This document shows positions 33,340-43,084 of a stretch of 64,000 bases of DNA, piece after piece. Position 1 is the first letter of the stretch. The number at the start of each line of letters is the position of its first letter. The notes beneath the pieces were generated by a model, which did not search any database, had not been told where the DNA came from, and worked only from the letters and a program-made list of their open reading frames with translations. Origin of the DNA: Acanthosepion lycidas (Eukaryota > Mollusca > Cephalopoda > Sepiida > Sepiidae); NCBI GenBank assembly GCA_963932145.1, contig OZ010582.1:18619326-18683325 (forward strand). Direction: 5' to 3'. Both the position numbers and the translations under genes were made by a program.

Positions 33340-34075
33340 ATATGCTATAGAAAGAGCACTCTACAGATGGCTGATTCCAAAAGAAAACTAAAACAAGGTG
33401 ATCATCAAGGAATGCAAAAAAGGATTGACCATTAATTGTAAGAAGATGGAATGCATAGTGGGAAGCAAAAGAGACAGCAAAAAATGTGATTTACACATCA
33501 GGGATGTCAAAATCAAGCAGGTATAGAAATTCAATTATCTGGGCAGTGTAATAACAGATGACTAGACAGAAATTCAAAAGGTGCAGAGAAATAGCCAAAG
33601 GTACCTTTCAGAAACTGAGTCAGGGATTAAGAGATAACATTAGAAATGAAAAATGCTGGACCGTGTATAATGTCTGATCTTCCATAAGACAGTGAATGTT
33701 AGACAATTACATCATAAATGAAGAAAAATATGAAGTGGCTGAAACGTGGTTCTACCAATGAATATAAAGAATACTATAGACAGATATGAGAAATAAGGAA
33801 ATTTTCAGGAGAAAGGGAAATACAAAAAGAATTATTGATAAAGATCAGGAGACAATTGAAATTTTGTACATACATAATGAGGAAAAGCTTGAAGAATTTA
33901 ACACTCACAAGGTGCATTCAAGGCAAGAGAAACACAGAAAGCAGTGAGTAACCTAATTGTCGAGTTTGAACACAAAGACAATTAGGGGTAATGAACAAAG
34001 CAACAAAAGACAGAAAGCTGTGGAAAACCATGATCACCCATATTCTGAACAGACACGGTACAATGAGAGAGGGAG
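33340..34075 (+). pseudogene. LINE 3' end with RT thumb region, copy 3
   Basis: The longest of the five LINE tails apart from the copy at 36270. Readable plus-strand pieces across several frames: LQMADSKRKLKQ (just after the palm YADD site), KKTECIVGSK, CDLHIRDVKIKQV, then a diverged SECW region, the GHIMRK-like block and KDRKLWKTMITHILNRHGT. The catalytic palm motif is just upstream of where the similarity begins and is lost. Numerous frameshifts make it dead. Same strand as the other LINE copies. Confidence 0.75.
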
Positions 34076-34480
34076 AGAGCATTATGAAAATAAACTTAGT
34101 AAATATTGTTAAAGGGAAAATTCAAAAAGAATTCTATTCAGAATCATACATATACAATGCCAGAAATACTTACTTTTTCCTACTAAAAGATCAACAATTT
34201 CTTCAAAATAATACCTAAAAATAGTATATTTGTAAGTATTTACATGATTTATACTCACCCTGTCTCCACTGAAATCTGTCTGCACTACATGGCACTAACC
34301 TAGCTTAATTAGAATGTCATCAAATGCATGAACCAATGTTTTAATGCACTGGGCTATTAACCCACTAACTGAGCAGTACTAAATAAGAACAAGATGATGT
34401 ATCCTAGAAATATGTACAGCATAATAAGAACAATCTATACCTGTAGATTAAAGGAATAATTCAGTTCAAAATTTCCTGAA
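34076..34480. other. non-coding DNA, nothing recognised
   Basis: No supportable feature apart from a weak B-box-like CAGTTCAAAATTTCC near 34462. Confidence 0.4.
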
Positions 34481-34484
34481 GGTT

Positions 34485-34590
34485 ACTCAGATTGACAAGT
34501 ACCTGATGAAGACTGGAGGACATAATAGCCAAAACATAATAATAATAATAACAAATATGAAGACAATAGAGTGTAAATAATGTAAATAAT
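34485..34590 (+). repeat. Penelope-like terminal fragment
   Basis: CTGATGAAGACTGGAGGACA, a GCCAAAACATAATAATAATA run, then ACAAATATGAAGACAATAG and GTAAATAATGTAAATAATG parallel the terminal repeat at 42250-42343. The hammerhead-like GAAAC is mutated to CAAAAC. Confidence 0.55.
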
Positions 34591-34943
34591 GATAACTTCT
34601 TATCTGAGAAATTCTAACAGAAAATATTTTTATAAGCTTTGCTATGTCTAATGAGTGTAAAAAAAAAAGATGTGAAAAGATGATTCGAGTTTTATTCAAT
34701 TGGACATTTGCATTAATTAATGAGTAGCACATTTAACTAGAAGAGAAAATAATGATATAACCAAGCTGTTGATTTTCAATACTACCAAAAGGTTAGAAAG
34801 GAAACCCCATCAATACTAGAAAGATCAATAACAGTTACTGGACCTGAGAAGTCTAATTTCCTGAAAAACAGTTTTAAGAATGATTTTATAAATTTCAACT
34901 GACAACATTAACAGTTTAGTCAAAGAATGCTGAATGTTTTCTA

Positions 34944-35788
34944 TTAGGTTGTCCCACATGAAATGGTGTACTTTATAGGAAATGAAATGTTAAATAACTA
35001 ATTTATTTAGCTGAAATAGACACCATGTTGATGAATGTCTGTTCTCCAACATACCTCTAAATTCTTGATCCTGTCTTTAAAAAAATTCTCATCCTTTGAT
35101 GTGATAAACAGTTCAAATGTTTTGATTCGCTCTTCCTTATTGGAGAACGTTTTAGTGCATATGAAAAGCTCAAAATTCTTAAATAAGTGAAAATCAGTAG
35201 AAGAGATATCAAGTGAAGCAAAATTTCATAATTCAGGCTATGCAGCTTTTGGACAGTTGATTGAGAAGTGTGCAGCTGTGCATTGTTGTGCAACAACACT
35301 GGGCCATCTCTATTCACAAGTCTAAGATGTTTCTTTTTCAATTTTTCACGTATACACTCAATTTCTCCACAGTACAAGGTTGCTGTTATTGTTTTCCCTT
35401 GATGGAAGAATGAATAATAAATAACCCCTTTGAAAGACCACCATTAACTTTTTAGAGTGCAATGGAGGTTTTAGGTATTATTTTGATGATTCACTTGCAT
35501 CTAACCACTGGCCTACTCTCTTACAGTTGTCAAAGAATATCCATTTCTTATCTCATGTAATGACTCTATGCAAAAATAGTTCTTTTTCTAGTTTGTACTC
35601 ATAGAGTAAGAGTACTCGACATTGTTTCATTATAATCATTTTCATTGGGCTTATGAGTAACAATATATTGAAATAAAAAGAGCCAGGAATAAACTATGAT
35701 CATTTTTATATGCTAAGGAGGTTACTTCATTAGACGACTGGATCAACAACCAAGCAAAAAATGTGTAATTTCATGTGTGACAACCTAA
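34944..35788 (-). mobile_element. mariner element, 5'-deleted copy
   Basis: Inverted ends TTAGGTTGTCCCACATGAAA (left) and TTAGGTTGTCACACATGAAA (complement of the right end), with TA duplications at 34942-34943 and 35789-35790. At 845 bp it is shorter than a full mariner (about 1.3 kb). The transposase gene lies on the minus strand and lacks its N-terminal part. Confidence 0.85.
35005..35600 (-). pseudogene. mariner transposase C-terminal part, broken
   Basis: The catalytic half of a DD34D transposase. In reading order: KKWIFFDNCKRVGQWL (first Asp, about 35550), REKTITATLYCGEIE, RLVNRDGPVLLHNNAQLHTS, then SSTDFHLFKNFELF in another frame (third Asp), and VCWRTDIHQHGVYF before a stop near 35010. 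The second catalytic Asp, expected in LLHDNA, is Asn here, and a frameshift separates the second and third sites. The N-terminal helix-turn-helix domain is gone. Not functional. Confidence 0.8.
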
Positions 35789-35790
35789 TA

Positions 35791-36265
35791 TATGGAAACA
35801 GCTAATTTCACCCTTACTGGTAACATTAATTTCATCATTATAATTTTATAGTATGCACCCTATGGATCTTCTGTGAAGATTAAACATCAAGAGTGACAAA
35901 AATGTATAGCACTGGATTCCTTGGGAAGATTATGTTAAAATAATATCCTATTACAAAAATTATTTTTGCAAAACATGTTCCTCAAAAATAATTTTTATGA
36001 TCTTAAAAATGAAAGAGAGAGAGATAGAATGAGACAAAAAGGATAGAAAAGAGAAGCATGAATCACTTAACCCCTTTCCTCCCACAGGTGCCTTACTTTC
36101 TCTAGTAATACCCCCTCCTACCAAATTGACAATGAAATTAAACTCCATCAGAGATATTGACTTCTGACTGGAAGGACAATTTTTTTTTTTTTTTGTTTTT
36201 TTAATACCATACTTGCTACCAGTGAGTGAATAGACAAAAATAGAAAGAGAAGTACCACAAGTCTG
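35791..36265. other. non-coding DNA, nothing recognised
   Basis: T-run at 36180-36202. No gene. Confidence 0.45.
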
Positions 36266-36269
36266 TTTT

Positions 36270-37080
36270 TCCTCAGAAGATTTATTTAACCTGTACAGCA
36301 AGATGATTCTAAGAGAACAAGAAATCCTATCAGGATTTATTATTTGCAGATATAATCTTAACAATAAACAATATGCAAATAATACTGTGCTCATGGCAGA
36401 TTGAGAAAGAAAACTGAAAGAATTATTGGACAAAGTAGTTGATGAAAGGACTATTAACTGTAAAAAAAGACAGATGGCTCATGTTATGAGATACATATCG
36501 AGACATCAAATATCTTGGAAGTAATATAGATGACAGAAAGAGCGAGACAAAAATCTGAAGAAGGTTAAGAATAGCAAAAGGTACCTATCAGAAACTAAGT
36601 ATTAAGAGATAGGAAAATGTCATTAGAAACAAAGAAATATGCTGAACTGCTATGTAATATCTAATCTCCTATATGGTAGTGAATCCTTGAATATTTTATA
36701 ACAGATGAAGAAGAGACCCGAAGTAACAGAAATATTTTTCTACCAACAAAATGCTGAGAATAACAGAGTGTATACAAAGAATGAGGATGTTTTAAGGAGA
36801 ATAAGAACTACAAATAAATTCTTGTTAACTGTCATGATGTGACAGTCGAAATTTTGAGGACAGACAGGGAAAAAATTTTCCAAGGACTTTAACTCTTACT
36901 GAAAATAAGAAATGCAGGGGATGAAAAAGTAACCTATTTCATTAGTCTGAGTAATTGAAACAGAAAAGAAAAGATGGTCTGGTAAATCGGCAAGAGTTAC
37001 TTAGAGTAACAAAACACAGGAAGTTATGGAAAGTCATGATCATTCATGTCCTTAAAAGACATGACATACAAAAAAGATAA
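36270..37080 (+). pseudogene. LINE reverse transcriptase fragment, copy 4, with mutated palm motif
   Basis: The plus strand at 36277-36399 reads EDLFNLYSKMILREQEIL, then NNKQYANNTVLMAD and a stop. This is the palm region of an RTE-like RT, with the catalytic YADD replaced by YANN (36372-36383). It continues through TINCKKR, EIKYLGSNIDDRK-like and LLYGSESL-like pieces to GGAAGTTATGGAAAGTCATG and CATGTCCTTAAAAGACATGA. Loss of both catalytic Asp residues and many shifts make it dead. This is the longest LINE fragment here. Confidence 0.75.
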
Positions 37081-37084
37081 TCCA

Positions 37085-38120
37085 GGAAAGTGGTAAAATA
37101 TTAATTGCCAATCAAGTGAGATATGTAATTAACTTTGATGTAGAATGACCAGAACAGATTCAAGAGTGAGTACATCAGTTTAAACTGCTTCTTCTTATGA
37201 GACAATACCATGATCATAGTTTTCTAAAATGATATCAAAAACAAAGAATTAGTGTAGGTTCACTAATATACCAATGGGTTACCAAACAGTAACTTCAAAC
37301 TAATGTGAATTATATTTTGAGAATAGTTGACACTCCAGAAAGTCCACAAGCAAGCTGGGGAAATGTCTTATGCTTAAATATAGCATAGTCATTTGCATGG
37401 ACAGAAGAGGGACACCACTGAATACTTTTCTGCTATTTCCACCACAATAAACACATGCTAATCACAACCATTTTTCTTACTATAAATGATGATGATTCGT
37501 ATATAAAAAAAGATTAAGAATTTTAGAGAAATTAAAATTATAATGAGTGAGAGAGACAGAGACTCATTCAATAACACTGGCATTAATTTATTGTTTTATA
37601 ATGACAATTTACTAGTGATTTCTAGTGAGAAAAGCACAGGGAGATTTAGGTTTATGCCTTTTTTCAATGTAATTATGATTTGTAATTCTGTCACTTTTGT
37701 TCAGTTGGATGATTTTATTTCCCAAAATATTTTCTGCAATTTGAAAATAAAACATTATCACCCGCTAGAGTTGTTAGGACATTTTGTTATTTTTGCTGTT
37801 ACTATATTTTGATAAGATCCATTCCATGGAAAGACTGGAGATAAGAGGTCTCTCTTTTCAGATGAAGTGAATCAAAATCATTGCATAAAAACGGCTTCCC
37901 CACTGTAGGTCTATTTTCTGAATTTATACCAATTTATTGAAAACTCAAAAAAAAAAAAAAAGTGGCAAAAATACAGACCAGAATCCAGGTAGAACCCAAT
38001 GTCCAGGACAGAGTAAGAATATAATAAAAAGGCTTAAACTAATATTCCATAGTTACAATTTATTACAATGGAATCGTAATTACAATCCAATTCATCAGAC
38101 CTACAAATTCAAAAAGCCAT
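37085..38120. other. non-coding DNA, nothing recognised
   Basis: An 89-codon open frame at 37543-37812 has no recognised domain, and its Phe/Ile-rich content fits AT bias. Not called. Confidence 0.5.
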
Positions 38121-38123
38121 ATA

Positions 38124-38181
38124 TTAGGTTGGTGCAAAAATAATGTTGTTTATGTGAGAAAACGACATTATTTTTGCACCA

Positions 38182-38186
<5 letters not shown>
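38124..38186. mobile_element. MADE1-like mariner MITE, shortened
   Basis: TTAGGTTGGTGCAAAAATAA at the left and its complement at the right, with a shorter loop than the 80-bp copy at 30890. The right end has CCTTA for CCTAA. It runs directly into a TA microsatellite. Confidence 0.85.

Positions 38187-38215
<29 letters not shown>
38187..38215. repeat. (TA)n microsatellite
   Basis: Between the MITE and the hammerhead-like repeat. Confidence 0.9.
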
Positions 38216-38216
<1 letters not shown>

Positions 38217-38314
38217 TTATTCAAAAATTATAACAAATATGTTATAAAATCACTACAAAAATAGCTTTGTTTCAACACTTCTGGTGTCTTACCAAGTGAT
38301 GGTGTTGAATGTAG

Positions 38315-38320
<6 letters not shown>
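38216..38320 (-). repeat. hammerhead-like repeat, family of 11640
   Basis: The minus strand has GACACCAGAAGTGTT, GAAAC (38273-38269), AAAGCTATTTTTGTAGTGAT and TATAACATATTTGTTATAAT. It matches both arms of the palindrome at 11640-11882. The CTGATGA box is degenerate in the same way (CCAGAAG), so the two copies share ancestry after that loss. Confidence 0.6.

Positions 38321-38369
<49 letters not shown>
38321..38369. repeat. (AT)n microsatellite
   Basis: About 47 bases of AT. Confidence 0.95.
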
Positions 38370-38371
<2 letters not shown>

Positions 38372-39080
38372 AAAAAAAAACAGAGAGAAAATGTTTGCTA
38401 TAAAAGACAAAATGAAAATCTATCAAATGCAGAAGAATTAAAAACAAACCAAAAATAAGTAAATGTGAGATTAGGACAGCATTAGTAGTGACTGCTGAGT
38501 AACTAGTTTTATTCAGTATTGTTACTATGGAAATGTTTGATACTTGTAACAGTTTGCAAGAGAACAGGTTTGTTTTAGAGGATGACTGATACAATATTTT
38601 GTATAGGCTACTGATCATTCATGAGATAACAATTGAGAGGAATAAGGTTACAGAGACAGAGCTGTGACATGATGTGAGAGGCAAGGAAAACCTACATACG
38701 TCAGGGCTATATGATAAAGAAGCAGATTGTAATATGTGTATACGAACACACAGATACACAGGGTGTACTCACTAAAAATACAGTCATTTTGTCAGCCTAC
38801 AATTCTCTAACAATTTTTCATTTTCAGATTAAACAGACATAAAAATAGATAACTACAGATTTGTATTTAAACAACAGAAACTAAGAAAGTACTAGACATT
38901 TGAAAACAAATAAACTACCAAGATAGTGTAGGTATAAATTTGGGGCTTGGATGAAAAATATATATACATTTTGCTTATAAATAGTTACTACTGGATAAAA
39001 AACAAGTTTAATTCTGTTTTATTTCTTAAATGGCAAAAGGAGTGTTTAGTTTTAAGTAACTTCATTCAAAAAGATCACTT
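38370..39080. other. non-coding DNA, nothing recognised
   Basis: No supportable feature. Confidence 0.45.
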
Positions 39081-39084
39081 TTTA

Positions 39085-39335
39085 TTGTCTGGTGACAGCT
39101 GAAATTTCTCAGACACATAATGAAGAAAGAAGGATTAGAATATTAGATACTCAAGACACATTGACGACAAGAGGAATTGAGAGAAACAGTGAGTAACCTA
39201 CCTAATATGCTTAGGTAAATGGATGTCAGAACAGGGTATGGGAGAGATAGCAAAAAGATAAATATTGATAAGAGCTACAAAAGTTAGGAAGCTGTGAAGG
39301 ACCATGATCGCCTGTATCTTGAAGGGGTACAGTTA
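39085..39335 (+). pseudogene. LINE 3' end, copy 5
   Basis: Starts with a decayed LKFLRHIMKKEGLEY-like stretch (AATTTCTCAGACACATAATG) and ends GGAAGCTGTGAAGGACCATG, ATCGCCTGTATCTTGAAGGG. This is the extreme 3' end of the same LINE as at 5543. Confidence 0.7.
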
Positions 39336-39339
39336 TCAT

Positions 39340-40700
39340 TTTTCTCTTAAATTTGTTATAATTGATATATTTTTACATATTTATTCTAATATTAAAGACA
39401 GAAGACACTAAGCAATCAAAGTAAGGATGGTTCACACACAAAAGGATACAATCAAGTGGTTATAGCATTCTGACTTCAAGACAAAAATAAACAAAAATAT
39501 GGAGAAGTGGTCTATTTTTATTGCTTAAGGAAGAAATCCTAGCATGCATCTGTAGGATTTGTCTATAAATTTGGGTAGGGGTATGTTTTTGTAGTCAGTC
39601 ATTACCGGGATTGAAACTGTAGCAATACGAGTTAAATTTAAGACAAATCAATAATTTACTTTCAACCAATGTCTATCAGAAATTGGACTCGACTTCAAAG
39701 ACTGAGAGAAATGCAGGAAGATTAATTGTTTTTTTTGACGAAGATGACAGGACAAAGAAAACTGTTGTCTATAAAATGACCATTCCATGCAAAGGAAGAC
39801 AGAAGGAATGACACAGGCCATGCAGAAGCACAGATGACGGCTGCTAAAGTGCACACTTCCCCTTCACATACACCTCAACCTACCTTCGCTCACTTATACT
39901 AGTAAAGTACCACCTAAGAATAATATCTGGTTTACTACAAGAAATTGTTTAGTTTAAGTAACAATCTGGCTGAAGGGTAATTTTTAAACCACAAGTGTTT
40001 GACTGCAAGAAACTCTGCCCTGTCAACGAACCTGGTGTCTGATCTGAGTTGCAGCACAACAAAACCAACACAAGAGAATTCATTCAACTAATTACCACAG
40101 GTGTATATGTCATGTGACACATAGAACAGAATATTGTAAAAATAATTAATGAATTCTTTTTAACCAAATGATCCACATTAAGTAAAATATTAAGTCTTTT
40201 TTTTTTTTTTTATTGAGTAGGGATTATTGAATATGTTTAACCCTTATGCAAATATCTATATTAAGAATTACAAATATTTTGAAATATCACTGTTATGAGT
40301 AAAGATTAAAAAATAATGCCATGGTAATTTTAGTCAAAATATTATCTATATTAGTAGTAACCGTAAAGTGTATTTTCTGCTTTCACTAATTCACTGGTTA
40401 ACACCAAATTTATTGTATGATTTTTTTTTTAGCTGACTTAGGACAATTTTGATGTGCTGAATCCAAAAATCACATTGATATGGTCAAGAATGTATACTTT
40501 TTGAGCTATGGCCACATACTGTTTTTTTTACATTTTTGGTTACATTGTCCTGTCCATTAAAATATCTAAATATGCATCACATTTCACGCAATAAAATTAT
40601 TATGTTAATTAACTCATTAATTCAGCCAAAAATAATCACACAAACATTAAAACACACCTCTAAAATATTTATAAACCAATAACAAGCAGTATCTGTCTAT
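39340..40700. other. non-coding DNA, nothing recognised
   Basis: A possible tRNA-like A box (CAAGTGGTTATAGCATTCTG at 39452) stands alone. Poly-T at 40197-40211. No gene. Confidence 0.45.
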
Positions 40701-40704
40701 ATTT

Positions 40705-40887
40705 CTGAGATGAGGTATTATGTACATTATTTACATTATTTGGACTATTGTCCTCATCTTTGTCACCATATCTTTCCGGCCATCTTCTGGTAGTTGGAAT
40801 GTCGAACTGAACCCTTTATTTCACTCACTGGGGTTCTAGTTCCACGTGCCATGTTTAATGGATGTCAGTTATCAGTTATCTCCTGTA
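40705..40887 (-). repeat. left terminal repeat of the Penelope-like element (inverted)
   Basis: About 180 bases, inverted copy of the right arm. Its ribozyme-like core is shortened to CCAGAAGATGGCCGGAAAG on the minus strand. Confidence 0.8.
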
Positions 40888-41535
40888 TGCAAACAACACA
40901 CTTTGGAATGGGATCACACATATATCGACAGGATGAGGGCTTAGCAATGGGATCGCCATTATCACCAGCAATGGCAAATATATACATGGAATACTTTGAG
41001 GAAATGGCATTAGAATCTATATCTCTAAAGCCAACTACATGATTAAGGTACGTAGATGACACCTTCATACTCTGGCCACACCAGGAAGATGTTCAGGTTC
41101 TACTGGACCATGTGAACTCAATAAAACCTTCGATACAGTTCACAATGGAGAAAGAGAATAACAACACACTCCCATTCCTGGATGTTCTAATATCATGAAC
41201 AGAGCATGGGTTCAAGACATCCGTATACCGTAAACCGACATTCACTGGACAGTACCTCAATTTCAACTCTCACCATCCATACAGCGTAAACACCGAGCAT
41301 AAGTCATAAGTGGCAACCTAGAGACATTAGATAAAGAATTTGCGAGTATAAGTAGTACCCTACAATGTAACAACTACCCTGGGTACATAAAAGCAGCTCC
41401 CAAAAACTGGGATAGGCAGGTACAAGAGGAGGACAACAACACTCAGAAAACAGTCTGCCTACCTTATGTGAAGGGGTTATCAGAAAAATACAAAGGATCT
41501 GTGATTCATATAACATCAGGACAACCTTCAAAAGC
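40888..41535 (+). pseudogene. Penelope-like reverse transcriptase, C-terminal half, broken
   Basis: RNA-dependent DNA polymerase of a Penelope-like element. Readable in one frame: QTTHFGMGSHIYRQDEGLA, MGSPLSPAMANIYMEYFEE, a stop at about 41041, RYVDDTFILWPHQ with the catalytic YVDD (about 41049-41060), NTLPFLDVLIS, another stop, then TSVYRKPTFTGQYLNF and, after further breaks, PKNWDRQ and KTVCLPYVKGLSEK. The LPYV...S pattern links RT to the nuclease in this class. The first RT motifs are absent and at least three stops plus one frameshift occur, so it is dead although its active-site box is preserved. Confidence 0.85.
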
Positions 41536-41866
41536 TTGATGACACTTCACATATCTCTCCTGAGTAAGACCCCCATAGAGGAGAACATGACTAAAGACTG
41601 TGTGTACGCGATCCCATGCAGCTGCAGAAAGAAATATAAAGGGGAGACAGGCCGCCCCCTTAAGGTAAGGCTTCAAGAACGCCAGAAAGCTGTAACACGA
41701 GGGGAAGTGGAAAAATCAGGCATGGCTGACCACATATGGAGAGAGAAGGAAGATCACCACCCTCTGTGGGATCAAGTTGAGATGATAGACAAAGAACACC
41801 ATTGGAAAATTCGTAAACTTAAAGAATCAGCACATATGTTAGGCCACAAAAATCTCCTGAGCTGAC
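41536..41866 (+). pseudogene. GIY-YIG endonuclease domain of the Penelope-like element
   Basis: The C-terminal nuclease that nicks target DNA for retrotransposition. Open for about 109 codons in a frame shifted from the RT. CVYAIPC (the GIY-like strand), YKGETGR (the YIG-like strand with its conserved Gly and Arg neighbourhood), KVRLQERQKAV, MADHIW (His) and RKLKESAHM (with the catalytic-type Glu) appear in the expected order. The domain itself is intact by eye, but the upstream RT is broken and it has no start of its own. The position immediately after the RT supports the assignment. Confidence 0.85.
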
Positions 41867-41924
41867 CAAGCATAGAAATGAATACAATATGGGAACCAGT
41901 AATAAGGAGTGCCAGAGAAAAATG

Positions 41925-42012
41925 TTAATAACAACAAAAGTTGCAATATGAGCTCTGGCAAAAACATAAATAATAACAGCAAAAATTGCAGTATGAGCAC
42001 TGGTAAAATGGT
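41925..42012 (+). repeat. two-copy tandem repeat in the element's 3' region
   Basis: AACAACAAAAGTTGCAATAT plus GAGCTCTGGCAAAAACATAA is followed by a diverged second copy (AACAGCAAAAATTGCAGTAT, GAGCACTGGTAAAA). Confidence 0.7.
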
Positions 42013-42049
42013 TGCTGAGAAATTCATACACAGATGTCCTCAAGGACAC

Positions 42050-42140
42050 ATGACACAGTAGATAAAGGCGTTAGTTAGATCCAGTGACAGGACCCAAAGA
42101 GTGTGAGTTCAATACCCGGTTAAGGCAGTGGAGAACTTTC
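42050..42140 (+). repeat. tRNA-like sequence in the Penelope-like 3' region
   Basis: CAGTAGATAAAGGCGTTAG (A-box-like) and GTGTGAGTTCAATACCCGG (B-box-like) at near-tRNA spacing. It lies about 110-200 bases upstream of the CTGAAGA...GAAAC motif, as in the fragment at 1985-2275. Confidence 0.45.
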
Positions 42141-42151
42141 AGAGGGAAATT

Positions 42152-42370
42152 AACAGGAGATAACTGATAAATGACATCCATTAAACATGGAACTAGAACA
42201 GTCTACCCCAGTGAGCGAAATAAAGGGTTCAGTTTGACATTCCAACCACCTGAAGAAGGCCGGAGCGTATAACAGCTGAAACATTGTAATAAATATAGCA
42301 ACAAAGATGAGGACAATAGTCCAAATAATGTAAATAATGTACAATAACATGCAATAAAGTGCTTACATCT
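42152..42370 (+). repeat. right terminal repeat of the Penelope-like element
   Basis: Contains a hammerhead-like core: CTGAAGA (42250-42256), a weak GGC/GCT stem II, GAAAC (42278-42282), loop ATT and GTA (42286-42288). Complementary stem I flanks are not evident in this copy. Confidence 0.7.
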
Positions 42371-42581
42371 CAAAACACACCAATTAAACTGTACAATGTA
42401 AAAACATAGAATACAAATCAGAAAGGTTGTTTTATTAGTCATTATAATTTAGGGATAGTGTCAAAATATTGCACGGACATAGTAGTAAGCATACCACGTG
42501 ACATTTTAGGGACAATTAGGAATAAGTAAAATTACATAATTCAGGAGCCAATTTCTCAGAAATAACAGTATAAAAATCACG

Positions 42582-42740
42582 ATGTTTGATCTCAATGACA
42601 ATCTCTCAGATTCAAGGGCCACGTCACTAACTGCTGATATTCGAACCTCATTCGCTTCCACACGCACTATCAAGAAACGACTCAGCAGCACTGACCAAAC
42701 CTCAAAGGAACTGCCTTCAGACACCAGCGCCATCATCTAT
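42582..42740 (+). CDS. candidate single coding exon, unknown protein
   Basis: An open frame starts with ATG at 42582 in a reasonable Kozak setting (A at -3). It encodes a polar, Ser/Thr-rich peptide beginning MFDLNDNLSDSRATSLT and continuing TIKKRLSSTDQTSKELPSD. The segment is clearly less AT-rich than both flanks and its codons look used. It is followed at 42739 by GTAAGA, a good splice donor, beyond which the frame becomes AT-biased and His/Leu-rich. No domain recognised. Upstream, CCACGTGAC (E-box) lies near 42494. It could be a first coding exon of a real gene or a fragment of an unknown element. No acceptor exon was found downstream. Confidence 0.3.
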
Positions 42741-43084
42741 AGTAAGAGCTTAATTCTATCTCCTTTATACCCATTACTACTACATTTGCATACACATACT
42801 ATCTCATACAAACACACTAGTAACGACACTTTACCTTTCTCACATATGTATGCAATACAGATTGTATTATATGCAAGAGCTCTTTTAACAACCAGAAAAA
42901 AGACATTACTCATGCAATACATTTCAACCAACTGTATATTCCAGTTTGAATTCTTGTTATATAAAATTAATATTATTTCTTAATATTACGTTATGTTTTT
43001 ATACATAATTTTATTCTTTTAATAAATGTCATGAGATTGCTTAAAAGGGAATCCAATCACAGGTTTCATATAGTATGTTTACTT

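Larger units (their letters stand above)
40705..42370 (+). mobile_element. Penelope-like retroelement with inverted terminal repeats
   Basis: Reverse transcriptase and GIY-YIG endonuclease remnants lie between two copies of one terminal sequence in opposite orientation (left 40705-40887, right 42152-42370). Shared blocks include GTACATTATTTACATTATTT, GGACTATTGTCCTCATCTTT, GAACCCTTTATTTC and TGTTTAATGGATGTCA. Terminal repeats in direct or inverted order are a known trait of Penelope-like elements. The N-terminal half of the RT is missing, so the left arm joins the coding part directly. Confidence 0.85.

Noticed and set aside
35960-36433. 157-codon minus-strand frame
   Set aside because: Overlaps the plus-strand LINE fragment at its high end and a poly-T run. 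No domain seen.
37543-37812. 89-codon plus-strand frame starting MSERDRD
   Set aside because: Apart from the polar start it is Ile/Phe-rich as expected from AT bias, with no domain, splice sites or conservation evidence.
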